Assembly: GCA_937900325.1 (NCBI GenBank) | Contig: CALCEX010000063.1 | Span: 1 to 54,806, forward strand | From: an uncultured Clostridia bacterium | GTDB taxonomy: Bacteria; Bacillota; Clostridia; Christensenellales; CAG-138 | Direction of reading: 5' to 3' | Length of the DNA: 54,806 bases | Shown here: positions 28,911-37,535 of the stretch, piece after piece | Position numbering within the stretch: position 1 is the stretch's first letter | How the letters are laid out: every line of letters starts with the position of its first letter | Notes under the pieces: model-generated | What the model was told of the DNA's origin: nothing | The model's database searches: none | What the model saw: the letters and a program-made list of their open reading frames with translations, nothing else | Position numbers and translations under genes: made by a program

Positions 28911-29637
28911 CCCCATGATACAGGTAAACCATCTCTGTAAGTCCTTCGGCAGCCTTGAGGTATTGAAGGATATATCCACCACCTTCGAGCGGGGCAGCGT
29001 AGTCGCCATAATAGGCCCCTCCGGCGGCGGCAAAAGCACCTTTCTCAGGTGCCTTAACCTTCTGGAAAAGCCCACCAGCGGGGAGATAATATTCGACGGC
29101 GTAAACATCTGCGACAAAAAGACCGACATAAATCTGCACCGCCAGAAGATAGGCATGGTATTCCAGCAGTTCAACCTTTTCAACAATATGAACGTGCTGA
29201 GGAACCTCACCGCCGCCCCGGTAAAGATAAAGGGCATGCCTCCCGCCGAGGCCGAGGAAAAGGCGGTAAAGCTCCTGACCCGGGTAGGCCTTGCGGACAA
29301 GCTTACAGCCTACCCTGCCCAGCTTTCGGGCGGGCAGAAGCAGCGGGTAGCTATAGTCCGCGCGCTCATGATGAATCCCGAGGTGATGCTGTTTGACGAG
29401 CCCACCTCAGCCCTCGATCCCGAAATGGTAGGCGAGGTCCTGGACGTTATGAAGGCCCTTGCCGACGACGGTATGTCCATGATAGTGGTCACCCACGAGA
29501 TGCGCTTTGCCCGCGAGGTCAGCGACCGCACCATATTTCTTTCAGACGGCATGATCGAGGAGGATAAGCCCTCCCGCGAGCTCTTTGCCCACCCCGAGAG
29601 CCAACGCCTTGTGAGCTTCCTTTCCAAGGTACTGTAA
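28897..29637 (+). CDS. Polar amino acid ABC transporter ATP-binding protein
   Basis: The 246-aa GlnQ/HisP-type ATPase has Walker A GPSGGGKST, the Q-loop in GMVFQQFNLFNN, signature LSGGQKQR, Walker B VMLFDEPTSALD and switch His in VVTHEM. It completes the receptor-permease-ATPase set. GGAAG lies just before the ATG, inside the permease gene. A terminator follows. Confidence 0.96.
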   Translation: MEQSSPMIQVNHLCKSFGSLEVLKDISTTFERGSVVAIIGPSGGGKSTFLRCLNLLEKPTSGEIIFDGVNICDKKTDINLHRQKIGMVFQQFNLFNNMNVLRNLTAAPVKIKGMPPAEAEEKAVKLLTRVGLADKLTAYPAQLSGGQKQRVAIVRALMMNPEVMLFDEPTSALDPEMVGEVLDVMKALADDGMSMIVVTHEMRFAREVSDRTIFLSDGMIEEDKPSRELFAHPESQRLVSFLSKVL

Positions 29638-29651
29638 CTCAAAAGCGGCAG

Positions 29652-29682
29652 ATGCCCGGAAACCGTTTTTCGGGCATTTTCC
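29652..29682 (+). terminator. Terminator after the ABC transporter operon
   Basis: ATGCCCG and CGGGCAT form the stem, followed by TTTTCC; the T-run is short. Confidence 0.65.
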
Positions 29683-29715
29683 GTATATAAATGCATAAAA
29701 AGATCAAGGAGCAGC

Positions 29716-30864
29716 ATGAAAAGCTATATTGCAAAGCGCTTTCAGAACATCTCCGGCGGCCTTTCTCTGGATACGGAGGCATTGAACCGTTACAGCGATG
29801 TGATAGATATGAGCATAGGCGATACCGATTTCATCACGGACAGCCGCATAATAGCCGCTGCCTTTTCGGACGCCCGGCTGGGATATACCAGATATGGCGA
29901 CCCCAAGGGGGATCCGGAGCTGATAGACGCTGTCATAAAGGCGTACAAAGAGGACTTTTCGCTCGATATTCCCCGGGAAAACCTGTTTGTAACGGCCTCG
30001 AGCTGCATGGGCATGGGGCTCGTCATGATGGCGCTGCTCGATCCCGGCGATGAGGTCATCGTGTTTTCGCCATATTTCACCATGTACCGCAGCCAGATAG
30101 AGCTGGCGGGGGGCGTATGCATCGAGGTGCCCACATACGACTCGGAGGGCTACGCCATAGACAGGGACAGGCTCCGTGCCGCCATCACGCCCAGAACCAA
30201 GGCCATCATATTCAATAACCCCTGCAATCCTACGGGGGCCGCCTACGGCGCCGACACGCTGAGGCTATTGTACGATATGGCAGAGGCACATGACCTTCTG
30301 ATAGCGGCCGACGAGATATACACCCGCTATATGTTCAGCGGCCGCTTTATACCCCTCTGCTCTCTCCCCGGCGCAATGAAGCGTACCATCACGCTGAACA
30401 GCTTCTCAAAGAACTTCATGATGACGGGCTGGCGCATAGGGTACATCATAGCGCCGCCCGATATAGTCAGCACAGTCATGCACGTAAATAACTCCCTCGT
30501 TTACACCGCGCCCTCGCCCTCCCAGCGCGCCGCCATAAAGGCGCTGGAGCTTCGTAATGACATACAGGATAAATACATCAGTCAGTATAAGGAGCGGGTA
30601 TTCTACGCCTATGAGCGCATACGGAAAATACCCTATCTTTCGATAGGGCAGCCCGGAGGGACCTTCTATGTCTTCCCGAATATTGAAAGGACAGGCCTCA
30701 GCTCAAAGGAGTTCTGCGGCGTATTGTTTGAAAAGTGCCATATACTCGCCACCCCCGGCTCCGCCTTCGGCTCTTCAGGGGAAGGTCACATACGTCTCGT
30801 CTGCGCGTGCGGTCTGGATACCATAAAAGAGGTTTTTGACCGCATGGAAAAGCTGAAATTTTAA
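29716..30864 (+). CDS. PLP-dependent aminotransferase, class I/II
   Basis: The 382-aa fold-type I aminotransferase has GYTRYGDPKGDPELIDAV near the N-terminus, the PLP-contacting Asn and Asp in NNPCNPTGA and AADEIYTRYMF, the Schiff-base lysine in NSFSKNFMMTGWRIGY and the substrate-carboxylate Arg in EGHIRLVCAC. It resembles aspartate/aromatic aminotransferase-like enzymes (PatA type). It lies 78 bp after an amino acid transporter, so catabolism or interconversion of the imported amino acid is a reasonable inference. The substrate is not determined. Confidence 0.92.
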   Translation: MKSYIAKRFQNISGGLSLDTEALNRYSDVIDMSIGDTDFITDSRIIAAAFSDARLGYTRYGDPKGDPELIDAVIKAYKEDFSLDIPRENLFVTASSCMGMGLVMMALLDPGDEVIVFSPYFTMYRSQIELAGGVCIEVPTYDSEGYAIDRDRLRAAITPRTKAIIFNNPCNPTGAAYGADTLRLLYDMAEAHDLLIAADEIYTRYMFSGRFIPLCSLPGAMKRTITLNSFSKNFMMTGWRIGYIIAPPDIVSTVMHVNNSLVYTAPSPSQRAAIKALELRNDIQDKYISQYKERVFYAYERIRKIPYLSIGQPGGTFYVFPNIERTGLSSKEFCGVLFEKCHILATPGSAFGSSGEGHIRLVCACGLDTIKEVFDRMEKLKF

Positions 30865-30872
30865 AGCATTGA

Positions 30873-30897
30873 AAAAAGCGGCCTTCGGCCGCTTTTG
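30873..30897. terminator. Bidirectional terminator
   Basis: AAAAGCGGCC-TTC-GGCCGCTTTT lies between the convergent aminotransferase and histidine kinase genes. Confidence 0.92.
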
Positions 30898-30908
30898 TTA
30901 TATTATCC

Positions 30909-32306
30909 TTATTCTTCCTTGGGCATCTTCAGGGTAAAGGTGCTGCCCTGGCGGGGCGCGCTTTGCAGGCTCATCTCTCCCCGGTGCAGCTTGGCTATCT
31001 CCCGCACCATGGAAAGCCCAAGGCCGTTGCTGCCCTGCCGGTTGTCGCTCCTTGAGGGCTCCGCCTGCCAGAAGCGGTCCCATACCTTTTTCTGGTTCTC
31101 GGGGGATATGCCTATGCCGTCGTCGCGGACGAAGAGATATATCTGCCCATCCTCCTCATAAAGGCCCACCTTGACGTGCTTCCCGCCGAACTTGCAGGCG
31201 TTTGTTATCAGGTTTTCCACAAGGCGGCTCATCAGCGTTATATCCACATTTGAGCATATGCCCGGGTCTATGGCGCACTGGAAATCCACCCCGGGATTAA
31301 GCTCCGCCTGCTCCTCGCATACCGCCTCAACTATATCGCTTATGTCGGCGTGCTCCAGCTTTACCTTCTGGGTGCCCTGCTCCATGCGGGCGAAGCTGAG
31401 AAGCTGGGACACCATGGCGTTCATGCGGCGCGCCTGCCGCTTGATTATGGATATGGTATCCCGGAATTCATCGGGGGTGACGTCGTGCTCCTGGGCGTAT
31501 TCGCACTGGGAGATTATCACCGCCGTGGGCGTCCTCAGCTCATGGGAAGCGTCCGACGTAAACTGTTTTTCCATATCAAAGCTTCGTTCCAGCCGCTCCA
31601 GCATCTTGTCGTAGCTCTGGGCAAGTATGTATGCCTCCATGGTGACATTCCGCATATTCAGCCTTCGTGAAAGGTCCCGGCCCTCGGATATTTCGTCCGA
31701 CATCTTGGTTATCTCGTCTATCGGCTTTAATGCCGCCCGGGTTATGAAGTAGCCGCCCACAGCGGAGGCCACTACCACGCCGGGAAGCACATAGGACGCC
31801 ACCTTTGCCACAGTGCTTGCCACGGTTACGGTGGTGGTGGTAAGGGATACCCCCCTTATCCAGGCGTGCCTGCCGTTTTTGAAGGTAACGTAGCTGTCGT
31901 ATATGTAATACTCCTTGCCGCCGCACTCCGCGGTGCGCAGTATTCCGTCCTCAAAGTCGGCGTCGGTGTAGAAGCCCTCGGGGTATTCCCCGGCCACCTT
32001 GGTGCAGCTCGCGTCATATATCAGGCAGTATACGCCGTTCACATAATACTGGAAGCCGCCCCTTGCCTGTATGTCGCCGTTTTCGCACTTCAGGTCGTTC
32101 CTGTTTGCCTTGACTCCGGAAAGCACCCTGCGCTGCATATCCTGCTCCATGGTAAGCCTGCTCACCGTCAGCATGAACACCATTACCAGCGCCGACACAA
32201 TTACCATGAGCAGCGTGAACCAGAATATGATTATGAACTTTACGGATATGCCCTCCCAGAACTGCGGCCTGATCCTGGGCACCATGCTGCTTTTTTTCTT
32301 TGCCAT
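30909..32306 (-). CDS. Sensor histidine kinase
   Basis: The 465-aa membrane kinase has a first helix at about 24-46, an extracytoplasmic sensor (about 47-164) with four cysteines (74, 94, 101, 128), a second helix at about 165-188, then HAMP (190-240). The HisKA phospho-acceptor is His255 in SDASHELRTP. The HATPase domain has the N box (ENLITNACKFG), G1 box (VRDDGIGI) and G2 box (GSNGLGLSMV). It starts 3 bp after the response regulator and ends at a terminator. The signal is unknown; the sensor does not match a domain I recognise. Confidence 0.94.
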   Translation of the reverse strand: MAKKKSSMVPRIRPQFWEGISVKFIIIFWFTLLMVIVSALVMVFMLTVSRLTMEQDMQRRVLSGVKANRNDLKCENGDIQARGGFQYYVNGVYCLIYDASCTKVAGEYPEGFYTDADFEDGILRTAECGGKEYYIYDSYVTFKNGRHAWIRGVSLTTTTVTVASTVAKVASYVLPGVVVASAVGGYFITRAALKPIDEITKMSDEISEGRDLSRRLNMRNVTMEAYILAQSYDKMLERLERSFDMEKQFTSDASHELRTPTAVIISQCEYAQEHDVTPDEFRDTISIIKRQARRMNAMVSQLLSFARMEQGTQKVKLEHADISDIVEAVCEEQAELNPGVDFQCAIDPGICSNVDITLMSRLVENLITNACKFGGKHVKVGLYEEDGQIYLFVRDDGIGISPENQKKVWDRFWQAEPSRSDNRQGSNGLGLSMVREIAKLHRGEMSLQSAPRQGSTFTLKMPKEE

Positions 32307-32309
32307 TCG

Positions 32310-32981
32310 CTATTCTTCCTTTAATACATATCCTGAGCCCCGGACGGTATGTATGAGCTTCTTTTCAAAGGGCTCGTCTATCTTGCGGCGCAGGAACCTT
32401 ATATACACATTCACCACGTTTGAGCCGCCCTCGTAATCCACGTCGTATATGTGATCCTCTATAGCCTCGCGGCTCAATACCTTGCCCTTGTTTATTATCA
32501 TGTATTCCAGCAGGGCAAATTCCTTGGGCGAAAGCTCTATCTCCTTATCGCCGCGGTAAACGGTCCTGGCGGCGCTGTCCACCTTGAGGTCGGCAAGGGT
32601 ATGGACGCTTGCATAGCCCTGATCCTTGTTGCGGGTAATTACGCGGATTCGTGCAAGCAGCTCATCAAAGGAAAAGGGCTTGATCAGATAATCGTTGCCG
32701 CCTATATCCAGCCCGCGGACTATATCCTCAACGGTATCCCTCGCGGTCAGGAACAGCACCGGGGTGCGGTTCCCTTCGGCGCGTATCTTCTTCACCACCT
32801 CAAAGCCGTTCAGCTTCGGCAGCATTATATCCATAAGCACGCCATCGTAGCTGCCCATGCGGATATAGTCCAGCGCATCCTCGCCGTTAAGGCAGCTATC
32901 CACGCTGTATCCCGAAGCGCGCAGCTTATTGCATATAACGTTATTCAGGTCCTGTTCGTCTTCCACAACGAGTATGCGCAC
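32310..32981 (-). CDS. OmpR/PhoB-family response regulator
   Basis: The 223-aa protein has a receiver domain with acidic pocket EDE (7-9), phospho-acceptor Asp51 in LMDIMLPK, Thr79 and Lys101, and a C-terminal winged helix (about 130-220) ending NVYIRFLRRKID and HTVRGSGYVL. The start is a GTG at 32981 with AAGGAG 7 bases upstream. The paired kinase follows on the same transcript. A palindrome and a 10-bp-periodic direct repeat in the promoter suggest autoregulation. Confidence 0.95.
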   Translation of the reverse strand: MRILVVEDEQDLNNVICNKLRASGYSVDSCLNGEDALDYIRMGSYDGVLMDIMLPKLNGFEVVKKIRAEGNRTPVLFLTARDTVEDIVRGLDIGGNDYLIKPFSFDELLARIRVITRNKDQGYASVHTLADLKVDSAARTVYRGDKEIELSPKEFALLEYMIINKGKVLSREAIEDHIYDVDYEGGSNVVNVYIRFLRRKIDEPFEKKLIHTVRGSGYVLKEE

Positions 32982-33010
32982 GGTAATTCTCCTTAAAAAA
33001 TAAAATCAAC

Positions 33011-33066
33011 GCCCATATCCGATACCGGATATGGGCATTATATCATATGTTTTAAGTTTTTTTAAG
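33011..33066 (-). promoter_or_regulatory. Response-regulator promoter with palindrome and direct repeats
   Basis: A TATAAT at 33042-33037 (minus strand) is immediately followed by an 11-bp inverted repeat GCCCATATCCG / CGGATATGGGC with a 4-base loop (33011-33036) covering the start site. Upstream, CTTAAAA occurs twice with a 10-bp period (33066-33060 and 33056-33050), the spacing used by OmpR-type regulators. No recognisable -35 is present. Confidence 0.6.
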
Positions 33067-33068
33067 CA

Positions 33069-33365
33069 CTATGCCGTCTGAAAACGGAAGCGGAGCACCT
33101 CCATGGTCATCCTGTCCACAAAGCCCCAGTATCTGCGGCCGTTTGACAGGAATGCGAAGCTGTAACCCCTGCGCCCGCCTATGCGGCCTTCTCTTGCGCT
33201 GTATACTTCTGCGGCGTGGTTCACCCCGGCGGCTTTCAGCAGCGCAGAAAGACATTCCTTCATGCTGCCCTGCTTCAACCTGTCGTGGCCCATCAGTTCG
33301 TTCATTGCCTCGGCGGCCTCGCCTGCTTCCATCGCCTTCTTAACCTTTTCAATAAGCTTCAGCAT
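33069..33365 (-). CDS. Hypothetical protein, 98 aa
   Basis: AAAGGAG lies 9 bases before the ATG. The protein has a helical N-terminal half (LIEKVKKAMEAGEAAEAMNE...) and a C-terminal half rich in Arg, Gly and aromatic residues (REGRIGGRRGYSFAFLSNG, then WGFVDRMTMEVLRF) that looks like a small beta-rich or nucleic-acid-binding domain. No signal peptide is visible. I do not recognise a family. It lies upstream of the two-component operon, separated by that operon's promoter. The 114 bp upstream of it show no clear feature. Confidence 0.65.
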   Translation of the reverse strand: MLKLIEKVKKAMEAGEAAEAMNELMGHDRLKQGSMKECLSALLKAAGVNHAAEVYSAREGRIGGRRGYSFAFLSNGRRYWGFVDRMTMEVLRFRFQTA

Positions 33366-33479
33366 AATCTTGCGCTCCTTTCGCCTTTTATTATGCTCAG
33401 TTTATCCTATAAAGATTAAACCTTCGTTAAAAACAAATATATTCCGCCGAAAGTTCATGATATAGACACAATAAACCGG

Positions 33480-33926
33480 CTATCCGCCCCGTTTTTCACT
33501 GAAAAAGCCCCTCAGCAGCAGCCGGCATTCCTCCTCCAGCACTCCTCCCATGGTTTTTGCCCTGCGCGCCAGCCGCCCGTCCGTAACGTCGGTCCGGGAG
33601 CCGCAGCTTCCCATCTCGCTGTCCCATGCGCCAAATACTATCTCCTCTATGCGGCTGTTCAGCGCCGCCCCCGCGCACATGGGGCAGGGTTCCATCGTGA
33701 CATACAGCGCGCAGCCTGAAAGCCGCCTGTCCCCCGCAGCCTTCTCCGCCGCCTGTATCGCCAGAAGCTCCGCGTGGGCTGTGGAGTCGTTCAGCCGCTC
33801 AGTCATATTGTGCGCGGAGGCGATGATCTCTCCGTCCTTCACTATGACCGCCCCGACAGGCGTTTCGCCCTCTACATAGGCCTTCTCCGCCTCGGCGATG
33901 GCGCTTTTCATGTATATGGAATCCAT
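33480..33926 (-). CDS. tadA: tRNA-specific adenosine deaminase TadA
   Basis: TadA deaminates A34 of tRNA-Arg(ACG) to inosine. The 148-aa protein has the zinc motifs TAHAELLAI (His and the proton-shuttle Glu) and PCPMCAGA, with the family start MKSAIAEAEKAYVEGETPVGAV. The ATG at 33926 is preferred to one 14 codons upstream because AAGGAG sits 7 bases before it. It lies downstream of leuS on the same strand, separated by a hairpin. Confidence 0.94.
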   Translation of the reverse strand: MDSIYMKSAIAEAEKAYVEGETPVGAVIVKDGEIIASAHNMTERLNDSTAHAELLAIQAAEKAAGDRRLSGCALYVTMEPCPMCAGAALNSRIEEIVFGAWDSEMGSCGSRTDVTDGRLARRAKTMGGVLEEECRLLLRGFFSEKRGG

Positions 33927-33944
33927 GCTTATCTCCTTTTTAAT

Positions 33945-33969
33945 AATGCCGCTCATTTTGAGCGGCATT
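33945..33969 (-). terminator. Hairpin between leuS and tadA
   Basis: AATGCCGCTCA and TGAGCGGCATT form an 11-bp stem. Only TATT follows on the minus strand, so it is a weak terminator or processing site. Confidence 0.55.
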
Positions 33970-33975
33970 AAGTCT

Positions 33976-36390
33976 TTATGAGACTACTATATTCACTATA
34001 TTCTTAACTACTATGACCTTCCGGACTGTCTTGCCCTCCAGGAAGGGCGCCACATCCTTATGGGTCCTGGCCGCCGCCTCCACCTCCTCCTTGGGCATAT
34101 CGACGGGCAGCTCTATACGGGCCCTTATCTTGCCGTTCACCTGTACGCCGTACTCTATGGTATTCTTCACCAGCGCGCTTTCGTCCCACTTGGGCCAGGG
34201 CGTGCAGTACAGCGGCTTTTCATAGCCCAGCCGCTCATTCAGCTCCTCTGTCATATGGGGCGCTACGGGGTTGAGCAGCGTCAGCAGTATATGGAATTCC
34301 TCCCTGGATACGCTGCCGTTGTTGTACAGCTCGTTCACCATGGTCATCATCGCGGCAATGGCGGTATTGTACTTCATGGCCTCATAGTCCTCGGATACCT
34401 TCTTTATGGTGCCATGTACCAGCGCCTTCATCTCGGGCCGTATGCCGTCAAAGTCGTTTACCATATCCTGCATACGCCATATCCTGTCCAGGAACCTGCG
34501 GCAGCCTCTCGCGCCCTGAGTGCTCCAGGGTATGGGCTGATCGAATGCGCCCATAAACATCTCATAGAGCCTGAAGGCGTCCGCGCCCATCTCCTCAACT
34601 ATATCGTCGGGATTGACCACGTTTCCGCGGGACTTGGACATCTTTTCGCCGTTCTCGCCCAGTATCATGCCGTGGCTGGTGCGCTTTTTGTACGGCTCCT
34701 TGGTAGGCACCACGCCTATATCATAAAGGAACTTATACCAGAAGCGGGAATACAGCAGATGCAGCGTGGTGTGCTCCATGCCGCCGTTGTACCAGTCTAC
34801 GGGCATCCAGTATTCAAGGGCCTCCCTGCTTGCAAGCTCCCTGTCGTTGTGGGGGTCGCAGTAGCGTATGAAGTACCAGCTTGAACCCGCCCAGTTGGGC
34901 ATCGTGTCCGTCTCCCGGTTTGCCGGGCCGCCGCACCTGGGGCAGGTGGTCTTTATCCAGTCGGTGGCGCGGGCCAGTGCGGAGGAACCGTCGTCGGTAG
35001 GCTCAAAGTCCTCTATCTCGGGAAGCTTCAGCGGCAGCTCGCTGTAAGGCAGGGGTACCCAGCCGCATTTATCGCAGTGTACGAGTGGTATGGGCTCGCC
35101 CCAGTAGCGCTGGCGGGTAAATACCCAGTCGCGCAGCTTGTAGTTTACCTTTTTTTCGCCTATGCCCTTCTCCTCCAGCCACTTTATCATGGCCGGGATA
35201 GCCTCCTTGACGGTAAGGCCGTTGAGGAAGCCGGAATTTACCATTACGCCGTTCTCAACGTCGGAGTAGCATTCCTCCTGAACGTTCCTGCCGCCGGCGA
35301 CTACCTCTATTATCGGCATATTGAACTTCTTGGCGAATTCCCAGTCGCGCTCGTCATGGGCGGGAACGGCCATTATGGCGCCCGTGCCGTAGCCCATGAG
35401 GACATAGTCGGATATCCATACGGGGATCGGCTTTCCGGTGGCGGGGTTGGTTGCCTTTAAGCCCCTGAGCATAACGCCGGTCTTTTCCTTGTTGAGCTCG
35501 GCGCGCTCCAGATCGCTCTTTCGGGCGGCCGCCTTCTGGTATTCCCGCACCTCGTCCATGTTCTCGATGGAATCCTTCATGGCGTCGATTATCGGGTGCT
35601 CGGGGGATACTACCATATAGGTCGCGCCAAAGAGGGTATCGCACCGGGTCGTGTATACCTTCAGCCCCTCGGGGTATCCCTCTATGGGGAATACCACCTC
35701 AGCGCCCTCGCTGCGGCCAATCCAGTTCTTCTGCTGCGTCTTTACACGCTCTATATAGTCCAGGCCGTCAAGATCGTCTATGAGCCGCTGTGCGTACTCT
35801 GTTATCCTGAGCATCCACTGGCTGCGCACCTTCTGAACCACCACGCCGCCGCAGCGCTCGCATACGCCGTCCACGACCTCCTCGTTTGCCAGGCCCACCT
35901 TGCAGGAGGTACAGAAGTTTATGGGTATCTCAGCCTTGTATGCAAGGCCCTTCTCGAAAAACTTCAGGAATATCCACTGTGTCCATTTGTAATAGCTGGG
36001 GTCGGTTGTGTTTATCTCGCGGCTCCAGTCAAAGCTGAAGCCCAGCCGCTTGAGCTGTGCGCGGAAATGCTCTATGTTGTCGTGGGTGACCTTTGCGGGG
36101 TGTATGCCGGTCTTTATGGCGTAGTTCTCGGTAGGCAGGCCGAATGCATCCCAGCCTATGGGGTACAGCACGTTATACCCCTCCATGCGCCGCTTTCTGG
36201 CGATTATATCCAAGGCGGTGTTGGATCGGGGATGTCCGACATGAAGGCCCTGCCCGGAGGGATAAGGGAACTCTATCAGGGGATAGAACTTGGGCATTGA
36301 ATAGTCGTCCTTTGCCTCAAAGCAATGGGCGTCCTCCCATATTTTTTGCCACTTCAGCTCTACCTGATCGTGATCGTAGCGCTCTGCCAT
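33976..36390 (-). CDS. leuS: Leucyl-tRNA synthetase
   Basis: The enzyme charges tRNA-Leu. The 804-aa class I synthetase has the HIGH-type motif in PYPSGQGLHVGHP, WDAFGLPTENYAI, an editing domain in the middle, a zinc-binding CPRCGGPANRETDTMPNWAGSS stretch split around residue 490, and KMSKS in GEKMSKSRGNVV. The ATG at 36390 with GGAGG upstream is chosen over one 5 codons earlier. Transcription is controlled by a T-box leader immediately upstream. Confidence 0.97.
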   Translation of the reverse strand: MAERYDHDQVELKWQKIWEDAHCFEAKDDYSMPKFYPLIEFPYPSGQGLHVGHPRSNTALDIIARKRRMEGYNVLYPIGWDAFGLPTENYAIKTGIHPAKVTHDNIEHFRAQLKRLGFSFDWSREINTTDPSYYKWTQWIFLKFFEKGLAYKAEIPINFCTSCKVGLANEEVVDGVCERCGGVVVQKVRSQWMLRITEYAQRLIDDLDGLDYIERVKTQQKNWIGRSEGAEVVFPIEGYPEGLKVYTTRCDTLFGATYMVVSPEHPIIDAMKDSIENMDEVREYQKAAARKSDLERAELNKEKTGVMLRGLKATNPATGKPIPVWISDYVLMGYGTGAIMAVPAHDERDWEFAKKFNMPIIEVVAGGRNVQEECYSDVENGVMVNSGFLNGLTVKEAIPAMIKWLEEKGIGEKKVNYKLRDWVFTRQRYWGEPIPLVHCDKCGWVPLPYSELPLKLPEIEDFEPTDDGSSALARATDWIKTTCPRCGGPANRETDTMPNWAGSSWYFIRYCDPHNDRELASREALEYWMPVDWYNGGMEHTTLHLLYSRFWYKFLYDIGVVPTKEPYKKRTSHGMILGENGEKMSKSRGNVVNPDDIVEEMGADAFRLYEMFMGAFDQPIPWSTQGARGCRRFLDRIWRMQDMVNDFDGIRPEMKALVHGTIKKVSEDYEAMKYNTAIAAMMTMVNELYNNGSVSREEFHILLTLLNPVAPHMTEELNERLGYEKPLYCTPWPKWDESALVKNTIEYGVQVNGKIRARIELPVDMPKEEVEAAARTHKDVAPFLEGKTVRKVIVVKNIVNIVVS

Positions 36391-36421
36391 TGATATTTCC
36401 TCCAATTCAGTATTTAACTTT

Positions 36422-36657
36422 AAACAATAAAAAAAGCTCCGTCTCAGCCAAGAGACGAAAGCCTTGCTTCCGCGGTACCACTCTCGTTGGCGAAAATTCG
36501 CCCAACTCAGCTCCCGTTAACGCCGGGCAGTACGCCGTCCGCTTTCACGGCCGGAGCTCCGCGACGAGCTTCGAAAATGCCCTGTGCGCCGCCTTGCACC
36601 CTACGCGGCTCGCTCTGCATGGCCGTTTTCTACTGTTTCGCTTCATTGCCTTATACC
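36422..36657 (-). promoter_or_regulatory. T-box riboswitch of leuS
   Basis: The conserved GAGTGGTACCGCGG (36484-36470 region) is followed by a terminator stem GCTTTCGTCTC / GAGACGGAGC with TTTTTTT. An AGTA motif sits in the 5' arm of stem I, and a stem III-like CCCG...CGGG precedes the T-box. Uncharged tRNA would stabilise the antiterminator. The amino acid (Leu) is inferred from the downstream gene; I could not assign the specifier codon with confidence. Confidence 0.9.
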
Positions 36658-36663
36658 GCATAT

Positions 36664-36692
36664 ATTATATTTTATCCAAAACTAAAAGTCAA
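36664..36692 (-). promoter_or_regulatory. leuS promoter
   Basis: On the minus strand TTGACT and TATAAT are 17 bp apart, with the start near the T-box 5' end. Confidence 0.82.
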
Positions 36693-36714
36693 TGACTTGC
36701 GGGCGCTTATGATG

Positions 36715-36720
36715 TATAAT
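36715..36720 (+). promoter_or_regulatory. -10 element of the PHP phosphatase gene
   Basis: A consensus TATAAT lies 36 bases before the gene. The hexamer at the proper -35 distance (ATGACT) is weak. Confidence 0.5.
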
Positions 36721-36755
36721 ACAGCTTATCCATAACTTTTATACGGAGAAATGCC

Positions 36756-37535
36756 ATGCTTTTTGATTACCACGTACACACCCGCTACTCAGCCGATTCA
36801 GGAGCGCCCATAATAGAGCAGCTTCGCGCCGCAGAGAAAGCCGGCGTTACCCATATATGCTTTACCGACCATGTGGATTTTGACGGATCGGGCCTGCCCG
36901 CCGCCGACATAGCCGCCCGCAATGCCGAGATAGAAGCCTTAAGGGATCGGTTCCCGGCTATGGACATATCCTTCGGCATGGAGTTCGGAATGAAGGATAA
37001 GACGGCCTGCAAGGCGGCATACGATTATGTAAAGGGCTGCCATATCGACTTCGTCATAGGCTCTGTACACATGGTAAACGGCATCGACGCCTACTATCCG
37101 GAATACTTCGAGGGCAGGAGCCGCGATGAGGCTTACCTTGCCTATATGGAAAAGGACCTCGAGTGCATCAGGGTATCGGATTTTTCCGTAATGGGCCATT
37201 ACGATTTCTGCGCCAAGCACAGCCCATACGCCGAGCGCTCCATGAGCTACTCCCTCTCCCCCCGGATATTCGACAATATATTCCGCGAGCTGATAAGCCG
37301 CGGCAAGGCCTTTGAGGTCAACACCTCCGCCTGGCGTCACGACGCGCCATGGGGGCTTGACATACTGCGCCGCTACCGTGAGCTGGGCGGCGAATACGTT
37401 ACCACCGGTTCCGACGCCCACAGGCCGTCAAGCGTGGGAAACAGGCTGCCCGAGGCGCTGGAAATGATACGCGCCGCCGGTATACCCTATGTGGCGACGT
37501 TTAAAAATATGGAGCCGGTGATGCACAGGATCTAA
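36756..37535 (+). CDS. Histidinol-phosphatase, PHP family (HisJ/HisK type)
   Basis: The 259-aa metal-dependent PHP-domain enzyme fits the family that removes phosphate from L-histidinol phosphate. PHP motifs are DYHVHTRYSADS, CFTDHVDF, the EFGM segment, a GSVHMVNG loop, MGHYDF and TTGSDAHRPSSVG. Length and the YFEGRS-type insertion agree with HisK. A GGAG site precedes the ATG. No other his genes are nearby, so the substrate is inferred from family only. Its stop codon overlaps that of the convergent yqeC. Confidence 0.85.
   Translation: MLFDYHVHTRYSADSGAPIIEQLRAAEKAGVTHICFTDHVDFDGSGLPAADIAARNAEIEALRDRFPAMDISFGMEFGMKDKTACKAAYDYVKGCHIDFVIGSVHMVNGIDAYYPEYFEGRSRDEAYLAYMEKDLECIRVSDFSVMGHYDFCAKHSPYAERSMSYSLSPRIFDNIFRELISRGKAFEVNTSAWRHDAPWGLDILRRYRELGGEYVTTGSDAHRPSSVGNRLPEALEMIRAAGIPYVATFKNMEPVMHRI

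Noticed and set aside
36422..36657. Assigning a specific Leu specifier codon in the leuS T-box
   Set aside because: Several CTC/CTG triplets occur, and I could not fold stem I securely enough to choose one.
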